From NCBI GenBank assembly GCA_037129555.1, contig JBAXUS010000002.1, positions 1-64,000 of the forward strand: a stretch of 64,000 nucleotides of DNA, read 5' to 3'. Positions 51,476 to 60,777 of the stretch are shown here, piece after piece. The notes beneath the pieces are model-generated. The model was given only the letters and a program-made list of their open reading frames with translations, was not told the DNA's origin and did no database searches. The position numbers and the translations under genes are program-made. The stretch is from JANXLS01 sp037129555 (lineage in GTDB: Bacteria > Planctomycetota > SZUA-567 > H5-PLA8). How positions within the stretch are numbered: the first letter of the stretch is position 1; every line of letters starts with the position of its first letter.

Positions 51476-52279
51476 ATGTCAGGAATCATCAACAACAACT
51501 CGAGTGCTAACACGGTCTACAAGAATTTCAGTCGAAACTCTGCGATGCAGACCAGTTCGATGGAAAAGCTCGCCACCGGTCTGCGCATCAACCGCGCATC
51601 CGATGACGCGGCGGGACTGGCGATCAGCGAAACGTTACGCCGTGAAATCAAAGACACGAAGGTTGCCGGTGACAATGTCGCCAACGCAACAAACTTCATT
51701 AACGTCGCCGACGGTTACCTCCAGACAGTGCACGACATCTACGGTCGCATGTCCGAATTGGCGGTTCGAGCGGGTGACGGAACGTTGAGTCCTATCGATC
51801 AGGCCCACGTCAAAACTGAATACGACGCGCTCAACAGCGAAATCACGAACCTCGCGACGAATGGCAAGTTCAACGGATTGCAGGTGTTCGACGGCAATGC
51901 GCGCCAATTCACGGTGGATTCAACGGGAGCGACATTCAGTATATCTGCCGGTTCCATGGCCGTGATCACGGCACCAGGTGTGATGGGTGCAGGAAGCGAT
52001 GGTACAGCGGAGCTGGCCTTGGTGACCGCGGCTGTGGGTGCAGTCGCGACTCAACGGGCATCGCTCGGAGCAGAGCAGAGCCAGTTGAACTTCAAAACAA
52101 CAGGGCTGGAAAATTATGCCGAAAACGCGGGTGCCTACGAAAGCCGCATTCGCGACGTGGATGTTGCCAAGGAATCAACGAACTTGTCTAAGTCCCAGAT
52201 CCTCGTCCAGGCGTCAACCGCGATGTTGACTCAAGCCAACCAAAGCTCCCAAGGTGTTCTGGCGCTCTTGAAGCAGTAA
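51476..52279 (+). CDS. fliC: Flagellin 2
   Basis: A 267-residue flagellin, close paralogue of flagellin 1. The first 30 codons are nearly identical at the DNA level, including the stretch ATCAACAACAACTCGAGTGC, while the centre differs. Motifs: LATGLRINRASDDAAGLAISE and STAMLTQANQSSQGVLALLKQ. D2/D3 are absent. It has its own promoter, leader hairpin and ribosome site, so the two flagellins can be expressed separately. Different surface residues in the middle third would give filament segments with different properties. Confidence 0.97.
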   Translation: MSGIINNNSSANTVYKNFSRNSAMQTSSMEKLATGLRINRASDDAAGLAISETLRREIKDTKVAGDNVANATNFINVADGYLQTVHDIYGRMSELAVRAGDGTLSPIDQAHVKTEYDALNSEITNLATNGKFNGLQVFDGNARQFTVDSTGATFSISAGSMAVITAPGVMGAGSDGTAELALVTAAVGAVATQRASLGAEQSQLNFKTTGLENYAENAGAYESRIRDVDVAKESTNLSKSQILVQASTAMLTQANQSSQGVLALLKQ

Positions 52280-52307
52280 CCGACGGAAAAATAACGGATT
52301 CGTGCTT

Positions 52308-52374
52308 CGAGGGCGCGGAGGCCGCGGACTGCAAGAGACACACACTCTTGAACTCCCCAGCCACCGCGCCTTCG
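52308..52374 (+). terminator. Nested hairpin after flagellin 2
   Basis: CGAGGGCGCGGAGG (52308-52321) pairs with CCACCGCGCCTTCG (52361-52374) at 12 of 14 positions, enclosing a second stem CAAGAG/CTCTTG at 52332-52350. No T run follows, so this may be a 3' stabiliser rather than an intrinsic terminator. Confidence 0.45.
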
Positions 52375-52441
52375 GCATGAAATCGGCGCTCGAAAAGTGG
52401 GTGACTTAGCCCTTTCGCGAGACGAAAAGGGACCGGGTTGG

Positions 52442-52457
52442 TGGCACAGGATTTGCG
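52442..52457 (+). promoter_or_regulatory. Sigma-54 promoter of fliD-fliS-fliT
   Basis: TGGCACAGGATTTGCG is the best -24/-12 match in the window: perfect TGGCAC and TTGC with GG-N10-GC spacing. The start would be about 35 bases before the fliD codon at 52504. Confidence 0.85.
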
Positions 52458-52503
52458 AACGTGCTCCTATCATTGAGGCAACTTTTTCCGATTCAGGCGC
52501 ATT

Positions 52504-54003
52504 ATGGCGATCTCAACTTCCTCATCCACCTTGACTGCGAGCTCCTCGCTCCAGACATCTGTCTCGTCCACAGGACAGGTGCACGTAACCGGTTTGAGCG
52601 GTTCGGGAATCGACGTCGAATCGCTTGTACAGGGATTGAAAGCCGCGAATGGCGTCGCGATTACCCGATTGCAAGATCAGCAAACGAAACTGAGAAATAT
52701 CACCACATCGTACCAGACTTTGGGAACGAAATTGAGCACGCTCCAGCAGTCCATTTCAACGCTGAACGATTATACGTTGTACGCTTCAAAAAGTGCCGAT
52801 TCCAGCAATACCAGTGCTTTGACCGTTTCCGCTGCCACAACGGCTGCGAGCGCATCGTATGACGTTACCGTGGTCCGTCAAAGTACTGCGACGCGGCTCT
52901 ACGGTGGAACCGGGATCACGGCGGGCACGTTGGATTTGACGGCGGGCATGAATTCGTCAGGACTTTCGACGACCGTCATCGGCGGAAGCGGCTCCATAAC
53001 GGGAACGTTGACAATCAATGGAACGCATAACGTCACCTACGATACGTCCGAGTCGTTGAACACGATCATTTCACGCATCAACAATTCCGGATCGGGTGTA
53101 ACGGCGATTTACGATCAATTTACCAAAGGCATGGTCCTGACAAACTCCGCCGGAGCTGGACCCGTCGTCGTGACCGACACGGCGGGAAACCTCGGTTCGG
53201 CCTTAAAATTAACTGCGGCGGACAGCCCAACGACCGTGGCCGGGCAGACAGCGCAGATCACGATTGCTGGGTTGAACAATGGGAATCCCATTGAGAGCAA
53301 CGACAATGTGTTTAGCGAAACTGAAACAGGTATTACCGGTCTTACTCTGAATGTTACTGGAAGCAGCGGCACTTCCCGCGTGAGCGTATCACCCGACGGC
53401 ACTCCGTTGACAAACGCGTTTGATAGTTTTATCACATCCTATAACGACACTTTGGATTATATCTCGCAGCAAACGCAGGCGACGACCACGACGAGCGGGT
53501 CCACCACGACCTCGACGCCCGGCACCCTGGCCAACGACCCCAATATCCAGTCGCTCAAACAACAAATGCGCAACATTCTCAACACCCGTATCAATAGTTT
53601 ACCCAATGGCCTGAACTATTTAGCGGGATTGGGTATTGGCACGGTGGACGCAACAGGAAAACTCAGTGTCACGGATACCATAAAAATCCAAACGGCAATG
53701 AAAAACGATCCCGGTAGTGTCAAGTCACTGCTGATTGATTTAAGCAGCGGGATCATGACCAAATTTAGCAAATTCGTATCCGCTCAAAATGCGTCGTCGT
53801 CGGGCATGATACACAACAAGGAGCAGAGCCTCGCGGATCAGGTTTCCAAGTTGCAAACGTCCATCACAACGAAAACGAACGCACAGTCCGATTACGAAAC
53901 CCGGTTGCGCGCCAGTTTTTCCGCGATGGAAAGTGCGATCGCACGTTCAAAAGCAACCATCAACCAATTGATAGCATCTTTTAGTTCGTCCAGTAATAAC
54001 TAA
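52504..54003 (+). CDS. fliD: Filament cap protein FliD
   Basis: A 499-residue protein. The N-terminal FliD_N motif VTGLSGSGIDVESLVQGL lies near residues 29-46, and the C-terminal region has DQVSKLQTSITTKTNAQSDYETRLRASFSAMESAIARSKATINQL (about 440-485), the coiled-coil FliD_C pattern. The middle is Thr/Ser/Gly-rich. FliD caps the filament and folds flagellin at the tip. It leads a three-gene unit with fliS and fliT under its own sigma-54 site. Confidence 0.95.
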   Translation: MAISTSSSTLTASSSLQTSVSSTGQVHVTGLSGSGIDVESLVQGLKAANGVAITRLQDQQTKLRNITTSYQTLGTKLSTLQQSISTLNDYTLYASKSADSSNTSALTVSAATTAASASYDVTVVRQSTATRLYGGTGITAGTLDLTAGMNSSGLSTTVIGGSGSITGTLTINGTHNVTYDTSESLNTIISRINNSGSGVTAIYDQFTKGMVLTNSAGAGPVVVTDTAGNLGSALKLTAADSPTTVAGQTAQITIAGLNNGNPIESNDNVFSETETGITGLTLNVTGSSGTSRVSVSPDGTPLTNAFDSFITSYNDTLDYISQQTQATTTTSGSTTTSTPGTLANDPNIQSLKQQMRNILNTRINSLPNGLNYLAGLGIGTVDATGKLSVTDTIKIQTAMKNDPGSVKSLLIDLSSGIMTKFSKFVSAQNASSSGMIHNKEQSLADQVSKLQTSITTKTNAQSDYETRLRASFSAMESAIARSKATINQLIASFSSSSNN

Positions 54004-54026
54004 CACTCTAACGGGAGCCGGAAATT

Positions 54027-54449
54027 ATGTCTGAAATTGCCAACGCGTATATGACACTACAGGTTGAATTCAGCAATCCCGGACAGTTGACCGAATTGTT
54101 GTTCCGCAGGGCTATTTGTGATCTAAATTCAGCGATTGAAACCTGGCCTGAATTGGCAACTAATCCGAAGGCTATTTTGCAGATCGTCCACGCCCAATCG
54201 ATCATCAAGGAACTGAATTCGACGCTCAACTTCAAAGAAGGTGGCGAGCTGGCCGTCGAATTGAGTCGGCTTTATGAGTATATACAGCACGTTCTGACTG
54301 AAACTGTGACCCATCGCGGCGCCGAATTGCCAGCCGACTATTTCAGTGTCATCGAGTTGTTGGAAGAGATCAGCGGTTCATGGTCGGAGATGTTGCGAAA
54401 ACAGAACGATCCAGAAGAATCACTGGTCCTCAAGGAGCGTGTGGCATGA
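54027..54449 (+). CDS. fliS: Flagellin export chaperone FliS
   Basis: A 140-residue four-helix protein: NAYMTLQVEFSNPGQLTELLFRRAICDLNSAIE near the N-terminus, KELNSTLNFKEGGELAVELSRLYEYI in the middle (the family pattern L-x-x-x-G-G-x-I-x-x-x-L-x-x-L-Y-x-Y). FliS binds the flagellin C-terminus and brings it to FlhA. The ribosome site is CGGGAG. It overlaps fliT by ATGA. Confidence 0.93.
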   Translation: MSEIANAYMTLQVEFSNPGQLTELLFRRAICDLNSAIETWPELATNPKAILQIVHAQSIIKELNSTLNFKEGGELAVELSRLYEYIQHVLTETVTHRGAELPADYFSVIELLEEISGSWSEMLRKQNDPEESLVLKERVA

Positions 54450-54787
54450 TCGCTCCATCCCAATTTTGCTCCAAGCACCCCGCCAAAGCCTGCAATTTGG
54501 ATGCGGAATTGCTTTCGGCGGTCGAGGCCTGCGTTCTGGCCATCGATTCGCGCGATGAATCCGAACTGCATCGGCAACTGGCCATTCGAGAGCGCTTGAT
54601 GGCGCGGTTGCGTGAATTGCTGTTGGAGGACATCGATACCATTGCGAGCCTTAAATTGCTGAAAGAAGCGTCCCAGCTTGAAGCGAAAATGTTTGTTCGG
54701 CTTTATGCCTGGCGCGACGAGGTAGAAGCCCAATTGGATAATCTCGAACATCACCGCAGGCTTGCCAGGGCGTATGAAATGGATTAG
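54446..54787 (+). CDS. fliT: FliT-like chaperone
   Basis: A 113-residue helical protein starting at ATG 54446 (AAGGAG upstream). It follows fliS directly with a four-base overlap, the standard fliT position. Two long helices (about 25-65 and 70-110) and the size agree with FliT, which is a chaperone for FliD. The family is poorly conserved, so the name is mainly positional. The 173 bases after it hold no gene and no clear terminator. Confidence 0.65.
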   Translation: MIAPSQFCSKHPAKACNLDAELLSAVEACVLAIDSRDESELHRQLAIRERLMARLRELLLEDIDTIASLKLLKEASQLEAKMFVRLYAWRDEVEAQLDNLEHHRRLARAYEMD

Positions 54788-54960
54788 TGCCGATTTTAAC
54801 AGCGCATCGAATTTCAGATAATGTGGGTCCGTGTTTCAAATCGCGAGTTGAATGTCACTCACGGTTCGGAGCGTCGTGCCACACTAAAGCCGCATCTGGA
54901 AACAGACTCTAGACTATTTTAGGAATGAACGGATAGTAGATATTGTGCTGTCCCTGCGGA

Positions 54961-56199
54961 TCAGCCTCCCACCGTGATGCTGACAGACCCCCTCTTTTTT
55001 GAATCACGTACCTGGATGCCGCTGTTGCGTGGCGGGGGGGCCTCTTGTGCCGGGAAGATGACCGTGAACGCGGTGCCGACACCGGTCGTGCTTCGAATGC
55101 GAAGGGCCCCCTTAAGTTGTTGGACAGCACCCAGAACGGCAGACATGCCCAATCCATGCCCGGTGAATTTAGTTGTAAAGAACGGCTCGAAAATGCGGGT
55201 TTGCGTTTCCTCGTCCATGCCGCAACCGGTGTCGATGATATCGAGGTAGATAAAATTTCCGGGCAGTTTGTCACATTTAAAAAAGTCTTTCAAATAACGG
55301 GAGTCGGCCTGTACGACGCCTGAACGGATCGTGATGGTGCCGGTGGCATCGCCGATGGCCTGCGCCGCATTGAGGATCAGATTCATGATGATTTGGCGGA
55401 TATTGGTCGGATCACATTTGATCAATGGAATTGCCTGCGTCATTTCCCGTCGGAATTCGACCTTTTTACCCACGGAACTTTGGATCAGAGATGTCATTTC
55501 AGTCACCAATTTATTCAGATCCAGCAGTGCGGAACCCATCTGACCTTTACCAGCGCACGCCATCATTTGCCGCGCCAATTCTGAAGCACGATACGCAGTC
55601 GTAATGATTTCTTCCAATTGATCGACCAACACTGGATCGGGCCGTTTCAATTGTAAGAGTTGCAGCCGCCCAATAATTGCGGCCAAAAGGTTGTTGAAGT
55701 CATGCGCCACGCCAGCAGCCATCAATCCCTGTACTTTGAGTGTTTGCATTTCCGTAAAACGCCGTTCTGCGGTTTCTCTTTCCCGGACGGCTGCAGAACG
55801 CTCAATGGCGTAGCGAATCATGCGTTCCAATAGCCGGATATCGGGAACATCCTTGCCGATAAAATCCTGTGCACCCTGTTGCACAGCTTTCATCGCCTGT
55901 GCTTCGGATGCGGCGGAAAGAATGAGGATGGGTAAATGGGGCGCTTTCAATTGGACTTCAACAAACGTATCAAGCCCGCGGCTGTCTGGCAGAATCAAAT
56001 CGAGAAGGATGACGTCAAATTTGCTTCGAGATAAGAACATTTGCGCTTCGGCTAACGTATGGGCGAATTGAAATGTTATGCCGCCCGTAGATTCAATCAG
56101 TTGTTTGCTGAGATTGCGGCACACCAGAATATCGTCCTCCACCATCAGGACGCGATAGGAGCGCAGCATTACCGAGGAGTGTCGACGTGTGGTAGCCAT
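54961..56199 (-). CDS. Receiver-histidine kinase protein (REC-HisKA-HATPase)
   Basis: A 412-residue soluble protein. Residues about 15-130 are a receiver with VEDDILV, acceptor in LLDLILPDSRG, Ser/Ala switch LSAAS and a Lys-Asp (GKDV) instead of Lys-Pro. The HisKA-type His follows in AAGVAHDFNNLLAA near residue 165, and the ATPase has NAAQAIGDA, DTGCGMDEE and GHGLGMSAV. No PAS or transmembrane part. Such REC-HK proteins are secondary kinases driven by another relay. The domain order is the same as in the larger kinase at 57956-60112, with which it shares GAQDF-type receiver sequence, so the two may be paralogues. A GGGG-rich tail ends the protein. Confidence 0.9.
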   Translation of the reverse strand: MATTRRHSSVMLRSYRVLMVEDDILVCRNLSKQLIESTGGITFQFAHTLAEAQMFLSRSKFDVILLDLILPDSRGLDTFVEVQLKAPHLPILILSAASEAQAMKAVQQGAQDFIGKDVPDIRLLERMIRYAIERSAAVRERETAERRFTEMQTLKVQGLMAAGVAHDFNNLLAAIIGRLQLLQLKRPDPVLVDQLEEIITTAYRASELARQMMACAGKGQMGSALLDLNKLVTEMTSLIQSSVGKKVEFRREMTQAIPLIKCDPTNIRQIIMNLILNAAQAIGDATGTITIRSGVVQADSRYLKDFFKCDKLPGNFIYLDIIDTGCGMDEETQTRIFEPFFTTKFTGHGLGMSAVLGAVQQLKGALRIRSTTGVGTAFTVIFPAQEAPPPRNSGIQVRDSKKRGSVSITVGG

Positions 56200-56770
56200 G
56201 GCCTAAGGAGAGCATTTTTGATGCCACATGCGATTCACGATGCTAGCAAGTTTTGCAGCCTATCGGTGAGCAGAAAACGCCGACTTTTCCATTGGCGCAT
56301 CTCTCTGGCACACGGATTTATTATGACGATCTGCCACACGACGCACTGAAGCCAATTGCCGACATCGATATGATCTCGATAAGGTCGAGGTAGTTGTCGC
56401 CAATCCATAATTTCCCGATGGGCTCTCAACGAATCTATCACTGTTAAAAATGGCCACGGCCATTTCAGTTTTCTAAAGAAACACTGCTTGAATCTGGCCA
56501 CTTGCACAATCGGGGATTGATGATCCGAAACGCATTCGAAGGTGCACGCGGCAAGGTGATCATTGTGATGGTTTTCGATGTGGTATTGCCGCCGGAGTTT
56601 TTCGATCGCATTTCGGATAGCGCTCTACCAGGCCCCAATCACATACTAACTAGTCAGTAGTATATGCTACACTTGGTGCACAGAAAAATGCCTGCACGAG
56701 TTGCTTATCATTTTTAATCTGGTTTAGATCGAACGTCACTCGTTTCCGCAGGGATTCATTCTTCTTGAGG
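56200..56770 (-). other. Gene-poor, probably decayed region
   Basis: No recognisable gene. A minus-strand frame is open from about 56627 to 56235 (about 130 codons) after a stop codon, but it has no sound start or known motif. A near-palindrome ACTAACTAGTCAGT at 56646-56659 resembles TetR-type operators. The upper edge joins the DUF932-like pseudogene. Loss of coding sense next to an IS scar suggests that the block is degenerating foreign DNA. Confidence 0.5.
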
Positions 56771-56774
56771 GGTT

Positions 56775-57240
56775 TCAAGCGTCGCGCGCGCAACTGCTCA
56801 TAAGTCTAATTGAATCCGCGCAGACTTTCCATGAACGCATCCAATGCGGCATCAATGGATTCAACTAAGTCGAGGCCGCTGGTGTGCTTTCGAGTGATGA
56901 CAAATTCTCCCGACAAGACACCGTCCGCACAGACAATCACACGAGTGCCGGACAGGATCGACAGCTCAAAGGATTTGTCGGCGCTGTTACGCAATCCACA
57001 GCTCGGCGCACAACCAGCGGGAAAAGGCATTCCCGGAATCGGCGCGAAGTCCAGGCTGCCGAACAGCCGTGCGCCGGGAATGCGCGTTTGCACGCCGTTC
57101 TCGCCGTAAAGCGTGCCGTCGAGGAGGGCAAAGCGTTCGTTCTTAACGACGAGACCACGGGCGGCGGCGCGGTCGGTCAGGGTGTTGACGACTTCGTGAT
57201 GCGAGACCGGTTTCCAGCTTAGAGTCGGCTCTGGTACAAG
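56775..57240 (-). pseudogene. Fragment of a DUF932-type (plasmid/phage-associated) gene
   Basis: On the minus strand a frame can be read from about 57240 as KPVSHHEVVNTLTDRAAARG, then FALLDGTLYGENG, RLFGSLDFAPIPGMPFPAGC and LSGTRVIVCADGVLSGEF, HTSGLDLVES. This pattern is that of DUF932 proteins carried by plasmids and phages. The 5' end is missing and is fused to an IS630 transposase remnant. A TAG stop at 56806-56808 is followed in the same frame by TYEQLRARRL, which looks like the natural continuation, so a nonsense mutation is likely. Function is unknown. Family recognition is from memory and moderately sure. Confidence 0.6.
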
Positions 57241-57727
57241 CCGGTAATATCACGAACTTTTTCAGTGAACCACGGATCGGTCGAGAGCTTGAAGGTATCA
57301 GTCAAATGAGGCTTCAACCCAAATGCGCGCCAGATACGGGCGATGGATGAGCGAGGAACTCCACTGACGCGGCCATGCTGCGCGTGCTCCATTGCGTGGC
57401 ATGCGCAGGTTTGGATTCGAGTGTCTTGGTAATAATGTATTCGACTTTGGCGTCGGAGATGGTGCGAGGCTGGCCGGGTCTGGGTTCGTCGGTCAATCCA
57501 GCCAGATGATGGATTTGAAACCGCTCGCGCCACTTACCTACTGTTTGTGGCGTGACATTCAGACGCTTGGCTTCGTCGCCATTTTTCAGTCTTTCCGCGC
57601 ACGTCAGAATAATGCGGGCTCGGACCGCCAGACGCTGCTGGGTGGTGGACCGGCGAGACCAGGAAAGCAGGTTGTCGCGTTCGTCCGCAGAGAGTACAAC
57701 GGGCTTGCAACGAGGTTGATCCGCCAT
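57219..57727 (-). pseudogene. Frameshifted, truncated IS630-family transposase
   Basis: The frame starting at ATG 57727 encodes the IS630 N-terminal half: SADERDNLLSWSRRSTTQQRLAVRAR, then the helix-turn-helix (RLNVTPQTVGKWRERF), DEPRPGQPRTISD and TLESKPAHATQWSTRSMA. Around 57375 the reading must shift to another frame to continue SSIARIWRAFGLKPHLTDTFKLS and DPWFTEKVRDITGLY. After that the sequence breaks off before the catalytic DDE region and runs into the DUF932 remnant. It is therefore inactive by two faults. Confidence 0.9.
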
Positions 57728-57810
57728 AGATCAGATCTCCTTTGTAAGCGATCTGACCTATGACGAGCAAGTTGATAATTAATTCAAGGAATTAACGAGA
57801 CAGGACACTA
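57728..57810 (-). repeat. Probable outer end of the IS630-type element
   Basis: Upstream of the transposase start there is a palindrome TTAATTC-AAG-GAATTAA at 57779-57795. Then GACAGGACACTAG follows, a likely terminal inverted repeat ending at a TA near 57809, the target used by this family. The opposite end is lost. Confidence 0.45.
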
Positions 57811-57955
57811 GAAATCAAAGGAATCGAAAAAAACTTTGGTTCTGGAAAAAAGGATGGTAGGCTGTATGGATATGGAGTGGTGAAGAGGATCCGGGAATGA
57901 GCAGAGCCTGTTCAACAATGCTCAACACCCAGTCCTCGAGCTCCAGGTTCAAACC

Positions 57956-60112
57956 ATGGAGGGACTTATTACCTTGTCGAAAAGCGGATACTTCGATCTT
58001 GGACTGGGAGTCTCAACGACGGGAGCAACCCGTGTCCTGCATGTTGAAGACAAAGCCGACGATGACCTGTTGTTCAAGGCCACGCTTGGGGGAAATGGGG
58101 CTTCCGGACTTTTTTGTTTAAATAATGTGCCTCGCCTGGCTGATGCGTTTGATTTCATGACGCATTCGGATGTGGACATTGTCCTATTGGACTTGAATTT
58201 GCCCGACAGTTGCGGGATCGAAACATTCGAAAAGCTGCACGCAGAATTTCCGTCGGTGCCGGTCATTATTTTGAGCGGGCACGAAACCGAAATGATCGCC
58301 ACCATAGCGGTGAAAAAAGGCGCTCAAGATTATCTCGTCAAGGACGAGATCAATCAAAAAGCATTGATCCGATCCATCCGTTACGCCATCGAACGCAATC
58401 ACGCTGCGCGTCAGGCTGCCTATGAAAGACGGTTGCTTTCAATGATGATGGAGAACATACCTGATCGCATTTACTTCAAAGACGAGCACAGCCGCTTCGT
58501 GAGCGCCAGTCGTTCGCTTGCGGAATTCTATAATATCCCCGACTCCAAAGCCTTGATTGGAAAGTCCGATTTCGACAGTTTCACGAACGAATACGCGCAG
58601 CCGGCGTTCGATGACGAACAGGAAATTATACGAACCGGCAAACCCATGATCGGAAAGATCGAGAGGGAAACGTTGCTCGATGGCCGGGTCTGCTGGGCAC
58701 TGACAACCAAAATGCCGCTGCGTGAGGACGGTGGGAAGATTGTTGGCACTTTCGGAATTACCAAAGACATCACCGAACTGTTTGAAATCAAACAAACGCT
58801 CGATGAGGAGCGCAATCTGCTTCGGCGCCTGATTGACAGCCTGCCCGATCATATTTATGTGAAGGATTTGGAATGCCGTTTTAAACTCTGCAACGAAGCG
58901 GTGGCGGCGTTTTTCGGATTGACGTCCCCCAATGAAATATTCGGCAAGAAAGATTCCGATTTCTTTTCCCGCGAATTGGCTGCGACGTTTTTGGAGGAGG
59001 ACCACCTCATCCTGAAAAAAGGCCAATGCGTGAACCGGGAATATGAATCCAGGGATAAAACCGGGGACACACGCTTCATGATGACCACCAAAGTGCCATT
59101 GAGGGACGCTCATGGCGCCATCGTCGGTTTGGTGGGCATCAACCGCGATGTCACTGCGCTCAAAACGTTCAACGATCAGCTTCGAGCCGCCAATGAGAAC
59201 CTTGAAAAAGCCCTGACCGATGTCAAAAAATCGCGGGAAGAATTGGAAGAAGCGCATGCGCAGATTTTGGATGGAGAAAAACTGAAATTGACCGGGCGAA
59301 TGGCCGCTGGAATTGCACACGAAGTTAAAAATCCATTGGCGATTATCGGCATGGGAATGGAATGCCTGTCGCAATCCATTCCCATGGATGATCCGGCCGT
59401 CACGGAGATCATCAAGGATATTAATGATGCGATTCAGCGCGCAAATCTGGTGATTGGCGACTTGCTCGATTTTTCAAAACCGCGGTCGCTGGCATTGAAG
59501 CCCAACGACCTCAACACGATAATCGAACAATCGCTGCTGTTCGTCCGACACGAATTGAATATAAAGCATATCCACATGGTCAAAAGATTGTCGGTGCAGT
59601 TGCCAGCGTTGAACCTGGATGCGGGCCGTATCAAGCAAGTCTTTGTCAATCTCTTTATGAATGCGATTCACGCCATGCCGGACAAAGGGCAATTGACGGT
59701 GAGCACGTTCGTCATGCCGGCTGCGGAATTCGTCGAACGGAATTGCAAGCCGAGCCGCGATTCGATACGATTCAGTACGGCGAAAAAAACTGGCACCCCA
59801 GCCATCATCACCAAGTCGGAGAGCGGCGAATCGGTCCGCATTACGCAAGCGTTTAAGAACAGTGGTCTAGCGGTGGTCGCCCGTGTCGAGGACAACGGGA
59901 CGGGAATACCCGAGCAAAATCTGACGAGCATTTTCGAACCGTTCTTTACGACCAAGCTGAGCGGCAAGGGACATGGCCTGGGCTTGCCGGTCACCAAACA
60001 AATTGTGGATTTGCATGGCGGCCTGATTGAGCTTAAAAATGGTTCTTACGTTGGAGTGTGCGCTACGGTCGCGTTCCTGGCAGAGGGTGATGAAAAAGGA
60101 GGATCGGTATGA
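57956..60112 (+). CDS. Receiver-PAS-PAS histidine kinase
   Basis: A 718-residue soluble protein. Residues about 25-145 are a receiver with VEDKADD, acceptor in LLDLNLPDSCG and a Lys-Asp motif (LVKDEI). Two PAS domains follow (about 163-275 and 293-405), both with D-x-IY-F/V-KD at the start and F-I/N-K/R-D-I/V-T at the end. The His is near 455 in AAGIAHEVKNPLAIIGM; NtrB-like HEVKNPL marks the subclass. The ATPase box has NLFMNAIHAM, DNGTGI and GHGLGLPV. There is no membrane part, so signals are internal or relayed. The stop overlaps the following receiver gene by ATGA. Confidence 0.93.
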   Translation: MEGLITLSKSGYFDLGLGVSTTGATRVLHVEDKADDDLLFKATLGGNGASGLFCLNNVPRLADAFDFMTHSDVDIVLLDLNLPDSCGIETFEKLHAEFPSVPVIILSGHETEMIATIAVKKGAQDYLVKDEINQKALIRSIRYAIERNHAARQAAYERRLLSMMMENIPDRIYFKDEHSRFVSASRSLAEFYNIPDSKALIGKSDFDSFTNEYAQPAFDDEQEIIRTGKPMIGKIERETLLDGRVCWALTTKMPLREDGGKIVGTFGITKDITELFEIKQTLDEERNLLRRLIDSLPDHIYVKDLECRFKLCNEAVAAFFGLTSPNEIFGKKDSDFFSRELAATFLEEDHLILKKGQCVNREYESRDKTGDTRFMMTTKVPLRDAHGAIVGLVGINRDVTALKTFNDQLRAANENLEKALTDVKKSREELEEAHAQILDGEKLKLTGRMAAGIAHEVKNPLAIIGMGMECLSQSIPMDDPAVTEIIKDINDAIQRANLVIGDLLDFSKPRSLALKPNDLNTIIEQSLLFVRHELNIKHIHMVKRLSVQLPALNLDAGRIKQVFVNLFMNAIHAMPDKGQLTVSTFVMPAAEFVERNCKPSRDSIRFSTAKKTGTPAIITKSESGESVRITQAFKNSGLAVVARVEDNGTGIPEQNLTSIFEPFFTTKLSGKGHGLGLPVTKQIVDLHGGLIELKNGSYVGVCATVAFLAEGDEKGGSV

Positions 60113-60516
60113 ATAAGAAGAAGATCTTGATTGTGGACGATGAAGCGGCTTTTACGCGCATGGTCAAGTATGCGCTTGAAAAGACCGGGCGTTACGAAGT
60201 GCGAGAAGAGAATCTTTCTGTTCGTGCTCTCGATGTGGCATTGGAGTTTCAACCGGACCTCGCCATTTTGGACATCATGATGCCGGACATAGACGGCAGC
60301 CAGGTAGCACAATTGTTCAAAACGGACGAGCGGTTGAAAGATACGCCGATCATCTTCATGACCGCCATCATCCCGAAGGAAGAACTCGAATCGGAGGCCA
60401 ACCGCAAGTACATTCTGTATCTGCGCAAGCCGGTGACGCTGGTCCAAATTGTTGAGGGCATCGAACAGGCGCTGCTGACGGCCAACACCGACGACGCTCC
60501 GGTCGGGCCGTTTTAA
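60109..60516 (+). CDS. Single-domain response regulator
   Basis: A 135-residue canonical receiver: IVDDEAA, acceptor Asp in ILDIMMPDIDG, Thr in FMTAII and Lys in LRKPVT. It overlaps the preceding kinase gene by four bases, marking it as that kinase's partner. No output domain; it may act by protein contact. Confidence 0.9.
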   Translation: MNKKKILIVDDEAAFTRMVKYALEKTGRYEVREENLSVRALDVALEFQPDLAILDIMMPDIDGSQVAQLFKTDERLKDTPIIFMTAIIPKEELESEANRKYILYLRKPVTLVQIVEGIEQALLTANTDDAPVGPF

Positions 60517-60777
60517 TAAAAAACTTACCGCTGTTTCCATTCCTTTGCAATGATCTATGCAACATCGGGTCAGGAATTAAGTGGGGGTAATCCCAACCCG
60601 TTCCTGGCTCCTGTGTTTGGCGCGACTTGGCAATTGCAACGCTTTTTTTCTGCCACTTGAAAGTTAAGCAACATGGGTTTATAATACATATATGAGCTTG
60701 TCGCGCAAACCCGCCTCTTCATTGGTCACTTGACAGCCGACTATATTGGATCGCGGGGGACATTTCAGGGACGAACG

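Noticed and set aside
56235..56627. Minus-strand open frame of about 130 codons
   Set aside because: It starts after a stop without ATG or ribosome site and contains no recognised motif.
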